DNA from: Streptomyces paradoxus
Lineage (GTDB): Bacteria > Actinomycetota > Actinomycetes > Streptomycetales > Streptomycetaceae
NCBI RefSeq assembly: GCF_014202475.1
Contig: NZ_JACHGV010000007.1
Span: forward strand, 62,001 to 126,000
Reading direction: 5' to 3'
DNA length: 64,000 bases
Part shown: positions 40,755-48,298 of the stretch, in pieces
Position numbering within the stretch: the first letter of the stretch is position 1
Layout of the letters: every line of letters starts with the position of its first letter
Made by a program: the position numbers and the translations under genes
Notes under the pieces: generated by a model
Databases searched by the model: none
Seen by the model: the letters and a program-made list of their open reading frames with translations, nothing else
Told to the model about the DNA's origin: nothing

Positions 40755-41519
40755 ATGCGCATCTCGCGCAGCACGGCAGGAACCGCGTTCGTGGGCGGCG
40801 CGTTGGTCCTTACGCTGACCGCGCTCGCTTATCCCAGCATGCTGGGCGTGGAGAACGCGGCTTCCGGCCAGGACCGCATCATCGCCAACACCCAGTGGGG
40901 TCCGCTGACCGAGGCGGACCGCGACTTCGTGGTGCGCGTACGCGCGGCCGGACTGTGGGAGTACCCGCTCGGGCAGCTGATCAAGGAGCGGAGCACGTCG
41001 CCGGAGATGCAGGAGGTCTCCAAGCATCTGCTCGTGGGCCACGGACGGCTCGACGCGGGCTGCCGCAAGATCTCCGCTGACCTGGGCATCACCCTGCCGA
41101 ACGAGGCGTCGCCGCAGCAGCAGCAGTTCGTGGCGACGGCCGAGGGCAGCACCGGCAAGGAGTTCGAGTCTACGGCCGTGACCATCATGCGCGTCGCGCA
41201 CGGGGGCATCTTCCCGACGATCGCCAAGATCCGGGCGACCACCCGGAACAGCCTCGTGCGGGAGCTCGCCGACACGACCAACGACACCGTTCTCGACCAC
41301 ATCACGGTCCTGGAGAAGACCGGCCTGATCAACCAGGAGCAGGTCAGCTTCCAGATCACCGCCCCGCCCAAGCTGCCCCAGGAGCAGACGACACCGCCGC
41401 CTCCACAGCAGGGTGCGCCGGTCCGCGTGCTGCCCATCCCCGAAGAGCTGAAGGATTTCCAGACGGTCGCCCCCAATCCGTCCTACGGGGCGCCGGCGCC
41501 GTCTCCGTCGGCCGGCTGA
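40755..41519 (+). CDS. Secreted DUF4142 protein
   Basis: A 254-residue exported protein. An N-terminal hydrophobic segment (AFVGGALVLTLTALAYPSML) acts as signal or anchor. Next comes a four-helix ferritin-like DUF4142 domain, residues about 50-200, beginning PLTEADRDFVVRVRAAGLWEYPLGQL and including EVSKHLLVGHGRLDAGCRKISADLGI. The C-terminal 50 residues are a Pro/Gln-rich linker, possibly wall-spanning. AGGAGG at 40745-40750 supports the ATG. Function unknown; separated from GH127 by a strong terminator. Confidence 0.8.
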   Translation: MRISRSTAGTAFVGGALVLTLTALAYPSMLGVENAASGQDRIIANTQWGPLTEADRDFVVRVRAAGLWEYPLGQLIKERSTSPEMQEVSKHLLVGHGRLDAGCRKISADLGITLPNEASPQQQQFVATAEGSTGKEFESTAVTIMRVAHGGIFPTIAKIRATTRNSLVRELADTTNDTVLDHITVLEKTGLINQEQVSFQITAPPKLPQEQTTPPPPQQGAPVRVLPIPEELKDFQTVAPNPSYGAPAPSPSAG

Positions 41520-41567
41520 GCCGGGTACGGGGTTTCGGGGGCCTCGGTTCGGGCGTGGCCCCCGGTC

Positions 41568-42350
41568 CTACGAACGGCGGCGGGGCTTGCCGCGCCGGTC
41601 GTTCTTCGGGGCGCCGCGCCCGCTCTTCCCGGCCCGCTTCGCCCCGCCGGACCTTCCCGCCGCCGACTTACCGGGCGCCGGCTTCCGCCGGGCGCCGCCC
41701 CGGTCCGCGTCCGCGGACTCGCCCCGCGCCGGGGGCTGCTGACGGCCCCGGGTGCTGTTGACCGTACGGCCGCGGACGATGCCGATGAAGTCCTCGACCT
41801 GGTCCGTCTTCGCGTCCTCGGGCCAGGCCAGGGCCACGCTCGACTCGGGGGCGTCCTTGAGGGGCCGGTGGGTGAGGTCCTTGCGGTGGTGCAGGCGGGC
41901 GAGCGACAGCGGGACGACGAGGACGCCGATGCCCGCCGCGACCAGTTCGACGGCGTCGGCCGTGGTCGCGGGCCGCTCCAGAGCGGGCCTGCCGGGCAGG
42001 CTCTCCCAGTCGAGGACGTCGTCGAGGGGGTGCAGGACGATGTCGTCGGCCAGGTCCTCCGCAGCCACTTCGTCGACGGCGGTGACCAGGTGGCCCTTGG
42101 GCACCACGACGACGGTCTGCTCGGTGTAGAGGGGGATCGCGCTGAAGACCGAGCGGTCCACGGGTGTGCGGACGAGGCCCGCGTCGGCCTCCCCGCCCAG
42201 CAGCCGCTCGGCCGCCGCTTCGGCGGGCACCTGCGTGAGGGTCAGCGGGACACCGGGCTGCCGCTCGTTCCAGATGCGCACCCACTTGTCGGGCATCACC
42301 CCGGGGACGTAGGCGAGCCGGAACGAGGAGGTTGCATCCGAGCCTGTCAC
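41568..42350 (-). CDS. LysR substrate-binding domain protein lacking the DNA-binding domain, with basic tail
   Basis: A 260-residue protein that starts directly in a LysR effector domain (FRLAYVPGVMPDKWVRIWNERQPGVPLTLTQVPAEAAAERLLGGEADAGLVRTP to LVAAGIGVLVVPLSLARLHH). No winged-helix precedes it; an upstream extension is impossible because the divergent gene's promoter begins there. The last 60 residues are a disordered Arg/Lys/Gly/Ala/Pro tail (GARRKPAPGKSAAGRSGGAKRAGK), which could bind nucleic acid. TAACCT 6 nt before the GTG suggests a leaderless transcript. Divergent from DUF5997, a pairing I recall from other streptomycetes. Confidence 0.8.
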   Translation of the reverse strand: MTGSDATSSFRLAYVPGVMPDKWVRIWNERQPGVPLTLTQVPAEAAAERLLGGEADAGLVRTPVDRSVFSAIPLYTEQTVVVVPKGHLVTAVDEVAAEDLADDIVLHPLDDVLDWESLPGRPALERPATTADAVELVAAGIGVLVVPLSLARLHHRKDLTHRPLKDAPESSVALAWPEDAKTDQVEDFIGIVRGRTVNSTRGRQQPPARGESADADRGGARRKPAPGKSAAGRSGGAKRAGKSGRGAPKNDRRGKPRRRS

Positions 42351-42356
42351 CTCGCC

Positions 42357-42401
42357 AGGTTACCGGCCGTGGTCAGGGGTCGTGCACATGCTCGTTACCC
42401 T
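42357..42401. promoter_or_regulatory. Two divergent leaderless-type promoters
   Basis: TAACCT (minus strand, 42357-42362) is 6 nt before the GTG at 42350. TACCCT (plus strand, 42396-42401) is 7 nt before the ATG at 42409. Neither start has a Shine-Dalgarno. The two -10 elements are 33 bp apart, so the -35 regions overlap and the genes should compete for polymerase. Confidence 0.5.
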
Positions 42402-42408
42402 GGGATCC

Positions 42409-42792
42409 ATGACGTCGCACCAGAGCACCCAGACGATGAAGCCCGCGACCGCGGCGAAGAAGCTGGGTGTGTACCTCGAGGCCACCCCCGCCGACTTCCA
42501 GGAGGGTGTCGTCTCGCGCGCCGAGCTGAACGAGCTCCAGGCGAACCCGCCGCAGTGGCTGCAGGACCTGCGGCGCAACGGCCCGCACCCACGGCCGGTG
42601 GTCGCCGCCAAGCTCGGCGTCTCCATCGCCGGTCTCGCCCGCGCGGGCGTCACCGAGCCCCTCACCACCGAGCAGATCGAGGCGCTGAAGCAGGAAGCGC
42701 CCGAGTGGCTGGAGCGGGAGCGCACGACCCAGGCGGAGGTCCGCAAGGAAGCGGCCCGGATCAAGAAGAAGAACGCCGAACGTCAGGCCTGA
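42409..42792 (+). CDS. DUF5997 protein
   Basis: A 127-residue soluble protein, highly charged at the C-terminus. The core KPATAAKKLGVYLEATPADFQEGVVSRAELNELQANPPQWLQDLRRNGPHPRPVVAAKLGVSIAGLARAGV looks helical with two helix-turn-helix-like segments (PATAAKKLGV and PVVAAKLGVSIAGLARAG). The tail ERTTQAEVRKEAARIKKKNAERQA is a basic helix. It therefore could be a small DNA- or RNA-binding protein that supplies what the divergent LysR effector-only protein lacks. This is inference; the family has no assigned function. Confidence 0.78.
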   Translation: MTSHQSTQTMKPATAAKKLGVYLEATPADFQEGVVSRAELNELQANPPQWLQDLRRNGPHPRPVVAAKLGVSIAGLARAGVTEPLTTEQIEALKQEAPEWLERERTTQAEVRKEAARIKKKNAERQA

Positions 42793-42813
42793 CCTCCGCC
42801 CTCTCGTTTTCGG

Positions 42814-42847
42814 ACGGCCCCCAACCGGATGATCCGGTGGGGGCCGT
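42814..42847 (+). terminator. Terminator after DUF5997
   Basis: A 15-bp stem with one bulged A: ACGGCCCCC-A-ACCGG and CCGGTGGGGGCCGT flank a short loop. CTCGTTTT precedes and CTGTTTCC follows. Confidence 0.65.
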
Positions 42848-42907
42848 CGCTGTTTCCTCGGTGTTCCCGGGCGTCGTGTGGTCTCGGTGAAATCCTTCGG
42901 CCATGTC

Positions 42908-42937
42908 TTGACATGGCGCTGAAGCGATCCGTAGCTT
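42908..42937 (+). promoter_or_regulatory. Promoter of the decayed glucarate operon
   Basis: Consensus TTGACA (42908-42913), 18 bp, TAGCTT (42932-42937). Intact although the genes it drove are damaged. Confidence 0.6.
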
Positions 42938-42951
42938 GGCCGATCATTTAG

Positions 42952-42974
42952 ATTCGTGAAGCGGATTCACGAAT
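42952..42974. promoter_or_regulatory. Perfect palindromic operator of the glucarate operon
   Basis: ATTCGTGAA, GCGGA, TTCACGAAT: 9-bp perfect arms with a 5-bp spacer, just downstream of the expected transcription start. Size and composition fit an IclR- or GntR-type repressor. No such regulator is encoded nearby. Confidence 0.65.
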
Positions 42975-42989
42975 ATGAACGGACCACCT

Positions 42990-43577
42990 ATGCGGGATCG
43001 CCGACGAAGTCTCCGCCTGGCTGCCACGCTCGCCGTCTCGGGGCTCCTGTTCGGAACGGCCGCCTGCGGCTCCGGTTCCGGCAGCGCCCGGGCCCGGCGA
43101 TCCGAACACCCTGGAGGTGTGGACCCGGAGCGATCCGGAGTCAGGACACCCTCGCCCTCGCCAAGGCCTTCGCCACCCGGGACCCGGACGGGGACGGCAG
43201 GAAGGACACGTACGGCATGGTCGTGCCGGGCAGCGCCCAGAACGGCTACGTCGCCTGGTGGGGAGCCAGTTACCTGTGGCGAGCTGCGGATGCTGTGGCA
43301 GGTCTTCCTGCCGCTGTGCAAGCCCGCGCTCGGCGTGGCCGGGGTGCTCGGCTTCATCATGATCTGGGACCAGTACCTGCTGCCGCTGATCGCCGCGAAG
43401 GACCCCACCGACTACACGGTCACCGTCGCCCTGTCCATCCTGCGCACCGACCCCGAGGTCGGCTCCGGAGTGGTGCTGGCCGGTGCGGTCATCGCCCTCG
43501 TCCCCAGCCTGATCGTCTATCTGCTCCTCCAGCGCTCGCTGGTCACCGGCATCGCCGCCGGGGCCACCAAGGGCTGA
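42990..43577 (+). pseudogene. Chimeric remnant of an ABC sugar transporter (solute-binding protein fused to permease end)
   Basis: Three pieces in shifting frames. At 42990-43085 is a lipoprotein signal, RRRSLRLAATLAVSGLLFGTAACG. At about 43090-43140, in another frame, is DPNTLEVWTRSDPES, the start of a solute-binding protein. At about 43141-43285, in the third frame, is LALAKAFATRDPDGDGRKDTYG, from its interior. From about 43288 the first frame resumes with the C-terminal end of a MalG-type permease: ELRMLWQVFLPLCKPALG, IMIWDQYLLPLIA and the final helices to 43577. At least two deletions and frameshifts removed most of the binding protein, any first permease and half the second. The open frame through 42975-43577 could still be translated but would be non-functional. 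Confidence 0.8.
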
Positions 43578-43601
43578 CAACCCCCCACGTTTGAGGGAGA
43601 C

Positions 43602-44510
43602 ATGAAGTTCCACGGAGTGCTGTTCTTCCCGGTCACGCCGTTCGCGGCGGACGGTTCACTGGACGAGGAACGGCTGGCCCAGCACATCGACTCGGGGGTC
43701 GCCGCGGGCGCCGGAGGTGTGTTCGTCGCCTGCGGCACCGGTGAGTTCCACGCGCTGTCGGCCGAGGAGATCGAGCGGGCCACCCGGGTCGCCGTCGAGA
43801 CCACGACGGGACGGGGGCCGGTCCTGGCGGCGGCCGGCGGCCCCACGCCGGTCGCCCGGGACCAGGCCGCCCGCGTCGAACGCGCCGGTGCCGACGGCGT
43901 CCTGCTGCTGCCGCCCTACCTCGTCAGCGCCCCGCAGCAGGGCCTCGTGCGCTAGGTCGAGGAGGTCATCGCGGCCACGGACCTGCCCGTCGTCTTCTAT
44001 CAGCGGGGCACCGCCCGGCTCACCGCGGAGACGGCCGCCGAGATCGCCGCCCTGCCCGGGGTCGTCGGCCTCAAGGACGGCATCGGGGACATCGAGCGGA
44101 TGCACCGGATCGTGCGCGCGGTGCGAGCCGTTCCGGGCACGGAGGGCTTCCAGTTCTTCAACGGCCTGCCCACCGCCGAGATGACCGCGCCCGCCTACCG
44201 GGGCGTCGGTGTGGAGCTGTACTCCTCGGCGGTGTTCGCCTTCGCCCCGGAGATCGCCCTGGCCTTCCACCGGGCCCTCGCCGACGGCGACGACGCCCTG
44301 GTCTCCCGGCTCCTCGACGAGTTCTACGGCCCGCTGGTCGCCCTGCGCGACGAGGTCCCCGGGTACGCCGTGTCGCTCGTCAAGGCCGGGGTGACGCTGC
44401 GCGGCCTGGACGTCGGCGGTGTACGGGCGCCGCTGCTCGACCCGGCGCCGGAGCACATCGCCCGGCTCGCGAAACTCCTCGACCACGGCCTGGAGGTGGC
44501 CGCCGCATGA
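43602..44510 (+). pseudogene. kdgD: 5-dehydro-4-deoxyglucarate dehydratase interrupted by an in-frame TAG
   Basis: The reading frame encodes a 302-codon DHDPS-superfamily enzyme that converts 5-dehydro-4-deoxyglucarate to 2,5-dioxopentanoate. Signatures are FFPVTPFAADG, CGTGEFHALS, LLLPPYL, VVFYQRG (catalytic Tyr) and VVGLKDGIGD (Schiff-base Lys). Codon 118 is TAG (43953-43955) between QGLVR and VEEVIAATD; homologues usually have Tyr there, so a single TAC/TAT-to-TAG change explains it. The truncated product would lack the Tyr and Lys. Frame and sequence are otherwise intact, implying a recent mutation or a sequencing error. Its TGA overlaps gudD. Confidence 0.82.
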
Positions 44511-45757
44511 GCGCCACGCGCATCCGCGAACTGATCGTGACCCCGATCGCGTTCGGCGATCCGCCGCTGCTCAACTCCAACGGCGTGCACGAACCGCTCG
44601 CCCTGCGGATCGTCCTCCAACTGGTGCTGGAGGACGGCACGGTGGGGCTCGGGGAGTCGCCGGGCGGGACGGCCCGGCTGGAGCGGCTGCACGCCGCCGC
44701 GAAGGTCGTCGCCGGCATGGACGTCTTCGACACCACCGCCGTGTCCGCCGCGATCGACGCGGCGCTGCTGCCGGCCGTGCCGAGCTCCCACGAGCGCGGC
44801 TGGACCACGTCGGCGGTGGAGGTGGCCTGTCTGGACGCGCAGGGCAGGCTGCTCGGCCGTCCCGTCAGCGACCTGCTGGGCGGAAAGGTCCGGGACGCGG
44901 TGCCGTTCGCCGCGTACCTCTTCTACAAGTGGGCCGGGCACCCCGCCCTCGACGGCCGTGCGGCCATCCGCGACGACTGGGGCGAGGCCCTCGACCCGGC
45001 CGGCATCGTCGAGCAGGCCCGGCTGATGCAGGAGCGCCACGGCTTCCGGTCGTTCAAGCTCAAGGGCGGTGTCTTCCCGCCCGACGAGGAGATCGCCGCG
45101 ATGCGGGCCCTGGCGGAGGCGTTCCCCGGGCAGCCGCTGCGGCTGGACCCGAATGCGGCGTGGACGGTCGAGACGTCGAAGTACGTCGCCCGTGAACTCG
45201 ACGGCGTGCTGGAGTACTTGGAGGACCCGACCCAGGGCATCGGCGGGATGGCGGAGGTGGCGGAGGACTCCCCCATGCCGCTCGCGACCAACATGTGCGT
45301 GATCGCCTGGGAGCATCTGAAGCCGGCCGTCGAGCAGGACGCGATCCAGGTCCTGCTCACCGACCACCACTACTGGGGCGGGCTGCGCCGCACCCGTGAA
45401 CTGGCCGCCGTGTGCAAGGCGTTCGGGCTCGCCCTGTCGATGCACTCCAACTCGCACCTGGGTATCAGCCTCGCCGCGATGACCCATGTCGCCGCGGCCA
45501 TCCCCAACATCGGCCACTCCTGCGACACGCACTACCCGTGGAACTCGGCGGACGACGTGATCGTCCCCGGCGTGCTGGAGCTGCGCGACGGGGAGGTCAA
45601 GGTGCCGACCGGGCCCGGGCTGGGGGTCGAGCTCGACCACGACCGGCTGGAGCGGCTGCACCGTCGCTACGTCGACTCGGGGATGCGCAGCCGGGACGAC
45701 ACCGGCTACATGCGGCGGTTCCAGCCGGAGTACGAGCTGAGGCTGCCCCGCTGGTGA
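44507..45757 (+). CDS. gudD: Glucarate dehydratase
   Basis: A 416-residue enolase-superfamily enzyme that dehydrates D-glucarate to 5-dehydro-4-deoxyglucarate, the substrate of KdgD. Features: RIRELIVTPIAFGDPPLLNSNGVH at the N-terminus, FRSFKLKGG (KxK catalytic motif), LDPNAAW and EYLEDPT (metal-binding Asp, Asn, Glu), ATNMCV, and SMHSNSHLGISLAAMTH with the catalytic His. The ATG overlaps the kdgD stop (ATGA), so translation may suffer from the upstream nonsense codon. With transporter and kdgD broken, the pathway cannot run from this locus. The 2,5-dioxopentanoate dehydrogenase is not in the window. Confidence 0.86.
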   Translation: MSATRIRELIVTPIAFGDPPLLNSNGVHEPLALRIVLQLVLEDGTVGLGESPGGTARLERLHAAAKVVAGMDVFDTTAVSAAIDAALLPAVPSSHERGWTTSAVEVACLDAQGRLLGRPVSDLLGGKVRDAVPFAAYLFYKWAGHPALDGRAAIRDDWGEALDPAGIVEQARLMQERHGFRSFKLKGGVFPPDEEIAAMRALAEAFPGQPLRLDPNAAWTVETSKYVARELDGVLEYLEDPTQGIGGMAEVAEDSPMPLATNMCVIAWEHLKPAVEQDAIQVLLTDHHYWGGLRRTRELAAVCKAFGLALSMHSNSHLGISLAAMTHVAAAIPNIGHSCDTHYPWNSADDVIVPGVLELRDGEVKVPTGPGLGVELDHDRLERLHRRYVDSGMRSRDDTGYMRRFQPEYELRLPRW

Positions 45758-45762
45758 CCTCC

Positions 45763-45790
45763 GTGCGCCCCTCACCGGGGAGGGGCGCAC
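45763..45790. terminator. Bidirectional hairpin between gudD and the eCIS operon
   Basis: GTGCGCCCCTC (45763-45773) and GAGGGGCGCAC (45780-45790) form a perfect 11-bp stem with a 6-nt loop between convergent genes. It would end the long eCIS transcript. Confidence 0.7.
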
Positions 45791-45794
45791 GCCC

Positions 45795-46691
45795 TCACTT
45801 CCCCGACTCCGGCACCTTCAGCCGGTCCCAGGTGAGCTTGCCGGGGATGCCGTCGGCGTCCTTGCCGGAGAAGCCCTGCTTCTGCTGCCACAGGGCGTAG
45901 GACCGGCGGTCGGCCTCGCTCCAGTCGGGGCCGGGCCCCTCCTCGTAGCGGCTGCAGCCCTCGGCGACCAGGCGGCGGCCCATCGCCGTGATGACCGGGG
46001 AGCGCTGCCCGACGTGGAAGAACGCGGCGCCCGGGAACGGCTCGTGGGACGGCCTGGGCGACGGCTTGGGGTCCGGCGCGGGCTTGGTGCCGCCCCCGGC
46101 GCCCTTGAGCCGGTCGCGTATGCGCCGCCGCATGGCGTCCATGGTGAAGCCGCGCGGGTCGACCTTGCCCGGCTGCCACTCCTTGTGGCCGATGACGGAA
46201 CGCTCGGACCAGCCGTGGTGGCGGCAGATCGCCGCGGACACCCGTTCGATGGCCTCCTTCTGCGCCTCGGGCCACGGGTCCTTGCCGTTGCCGAGGTTGA
46301 TGCACTCGAAGCCGTAGAAGTGCCGGTTGCCGTCGGTGTCGGCCTCGTTGTCGGCCGGCAGCTTCGACTCGTTGATCACAGCGCGCAGCACGTCGCTGTC
46401 GCCGAGACCGGCGTGGTTGGCGCGGCCGTTGCCGACCAGGTGGACGTGGCCCTTCTTGTCGATGACGCCGTGGCACAGCGGGCCGGGCAGGCTGGAGTAA
46501 CCGTCGTAGCAGATGTCGACGGAGGAGGCCGTGCCGGAGGTGACGGTGTGGTGGATCATCACTCCGTTCACCGGGCCCCAGGGGCCCTTGCTGTTGCGGT
46601 TGTGGGTGCGCCAGCCGCGGACCTCGTGGACGGTCACGCCCTCGGCTCTGAGGATCTCCACCAGCTTGGACGCGCTCAGGGGCTTGGCCAT
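45795..46691 (-). CDS. PGRP/amidase-2 N-acetylmuramoyl-L-alanine amidase with peptidoglycan-binding tail
   Basis: A 298-residue endolysin-like enzyme. Residues about 35-185 form an amidase_2/PGRP zinc domain: NGVMIHHTVTSG (first His ligand), GRANHAGLGDSD, NRHFYGFECINLGNGKDPW, and SVIGHKEWQPGKVDPRGF (second His and acid ligand). A Pro-rich linker (TKPAPDPKPSPRPSHEPF) leads to a C-terminal peptidoglycan-binding-like helical domain (YALWQQKQGFSGKDADGIPGKLTWDRL). No signal peptide, as for phage endolysins. The ATG overlaps the DUF6519 stop (TGATG), so it is the last gene of the eCIS operon and may open the wall for particle release or firing. Confidence 0.82.
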   Translation of the reverse strand: MAKPLSASKLVEILRAEGVTVHEVRGWRTHNRNSKGPWGPVNGVMIHHTVTSGTASSVDICYDGYSSLPGPLCHGVIDKKGHVHLVGNGRANHAGLGDSDVLRAVINESKLPADNEADTDGNRHFYGFECINLGNGKDPWPEAQKEAIERVSAAICRHHGWSERSVIGHKEWQPGKVDPRGFTMDAMRRRIRDRLKGAGGGTKPAPDPKPSPRPSHEPFPGAAFFHVGQRSPVITAMGRRLVAEGCSRYEEGPGPDWSEADRRSYALWQQKQGFSGKDADGIPGKLTWDRLKVPESGK

Positions 46692-48238
46692 CAGTTGTCT
46701 CCTTCCGCGGCGGCTTCCGCCTCGGCTGTGGTCTGCGACCGTCCCCGGGAGGGGTCGGCCTCGGCAGCCTGCTCCTCGCGGCGGGCCTGCTCCTCTGCGG
46801 CGAGGGCGGCCTCGTCGGCGGCCGGCACGCTGCTCGCCAGCGGGCCGAAGGCCAGGCGCAGGTCGACGGCGCTGCCCTCGCCCTTGATCAGGGCCAGCGG
46901 GGCGAAGTGCCGGGCGATTCCGGCCGGGCCCCGGAGCAGCGGCCGGCGGGCCTGGTCGACGGGCCACTCGACGCTGCCGGTGGCGGTGCGTGCCGGGACG
47001 GTCCAGTGGTCGCCGGTGCGGTAGGCGCCGCCCTTGGCGAAGTACACCTCGACGCCGTCCTCCAGGGGCAGCCACTCCCCCTCGGTGACGGGGATCGCGC
47101 CGCCGCGCAGGGCGGTGCTGCGGCCCTTGCGCCTCGGGCCGCCGCGGTGGTCCCAGCGACGGAGGTACGGGTTCAGGTGGGCGAGGCGGCCCACGCCCGG
47201 GCCGGGTTCGGCGGACAGGCGGACCCGGCGGCCGGGCAGGTCCAGTTCCTCGACGCGCAGCAGCGGCAGGGGTTCCAGGCGGGAGGCGTAGGCGGTGTCG
47301 GTGAACTCGACGTGGTCGCCGACGTCCAGGTCCAGCTTGCCGTCGTGGCCCAGGGACGCCAACTGCACCCAGGTGCCGTCGAGTTCGTCGACGGGGAAGA
47401 CGACGGAGCCGTTCTCGCGGGACCACTTGAAGGTGGCGTCCTCCGCCTCGCCGCCCGCGTGGACCTCCACCCGGTACAGCTGGTTCTCCGGGCCCCGGTA
47501 GCGGGCGTCCGGCTTGACCAGGCACGGGTCCTCGTCCGCGTGGTCGGGCCGTTCGCTGCGGGCGGCGAGCCGGGCCGAGGGGGCCGACCGCCGCTGCGCC
47601 CAGCGGGTGAAGGCGGCCCGGACGACCTCCCTGGACGGGTCGGTCTCCTCGATCTCCAGCGCGGCGAGGGACAGCGGCAGCACCTGCCAGACGACCTTGA
47701 CACGGGCGGCGGTGTCGGGCATCGCCGCGCCGAGGGCGACCTCGCGCAGCTCCGGGTCCTCCGCCGCGCTCACCGACCGCTCCCACACGTTCAGGTAGGC
47801 GACGAACGGTGCCTGGGCGGGTGAGGGCAGCCGGTCGCCGGGCTTCTCCGGGTCGCGGAAGCCGTCGGGCTGGTCCCAGTAGGTCCAGGTCGCGGGCGGC
47901 TCCGGCGCGGAGTCCTCGCTCTCCTCGCCGGTGACGGGCACCCCTGCCGCCGGGCGGCCCGCGTCGCACAGGATGCCGTCGACGTAGTACCGGCCGCCGT
48001 GGATGAGCAGGGTGTCGATCTCGTGCTTGCCGCCCACGTACTCGATGCGGAAGCCGGCGGCGTCGCGCGGTCCGCCGTGCGGTCCGATCAGGTCGGCGGC
48101 GAGGGTGCGGGCCTGGTGGAGCTGGATCGCGGTCTGCTCGTTGAGGTCGGCGTCGAGCTGGACGCGGCCCTGCTGGGCGACGACCGCGGAGTAGTGCCGC
48201 TCCGGGCGGAACGTGGAGCGGGAGAGATCTGCGTGCAT
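46691..48238 (-). CDS. DUF6519 eCIS-associated structural protein
   Basis: A 515-residue soluble protein. The N-terminus DLSRSTFRPERHYSAVVAQQGRVQLDADLNEQ is the recognisable start of DUF6519, found with phage-tail-like injection genes. The central part is beta-rich with YRVEVHAGG, FKWSRENGSVVFPV and WVQLASLGHDGKLDLDVGDHVEF, suggesting a fibre or baseplate-attached role. The last 40 residues are an acidic, disordered tail. GGGGGA upstream supports the ATG at 48238. Coupled to the amidase (1-nt overlap). A 60-bp gap separates it from the preceding tail gene. Exact role unknown. Confidence 0.78.
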   Translation of the reverse strand: MHADLSRSTFRPERHYSAVVAQQGRVQLDADLNEQTAIQLHQARTLAADLIGPHGGPRDAAGFRIEYVGGKHEIDTLLIHGGRYYVDGILCDAGRPAAGVPVTGEESEDSAPEPPATWTYWDQPDGFRDPEKPGDRLPSPAQAPFVAYLNVWERSVSAAEDPELREVALGAAMPDTAARVKVVWQVLPLSLAALEIEETDPSREVVRAAFTRWAQRRSAPSARLAARSERPDHADEDPCLVKPDARYRGPENQLYRVEVHAGGEAEDATFKWSRENGSVVFPVDELDGTWVQLASLGHDGKLDLDVGDHVEFTDTAYASRLEPLPLLRVEELDLPGRRVRLSAEPGPGVGRLAHLNPYLRRWDHRGGPRRKGRSTALRGGAIPVTEGEWLPLEDGVEVYFAKGGAYRTGDHWTVPARTATGSVEWPVDQARRPLLRGPAGIARHFAPLALIKGEGSAVDLRLAFGPLASSVPAADEAALAAEEQARREEQAAEADPSRGRSQTTAEAEAAAEGDN

Positions 48239-48298
48239 GAAGGGTGTCCCCCCTGGTTCGGAAGTGCGGGTTCGCGAGGTCGGTGGCGGGTGCGCGCC

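Noticed and set aside
37716..41300. A minus-strand open frame of about 1190 codons opposite the GH127 and DUF4142 genes
   Set aside because: It mirrors the codon bias of the plus-strand genes, has no ribosome site or recognisable domain, and contradicts two well-supported families on the other strand.
42975..43577. A functional 200-residue membrane lipoprotein
   Set aside because: Although open, it combines a signal peptide, out-of-frame binding-protein sequence and half a permease; the known parts are in three frames, so it is a remnant.
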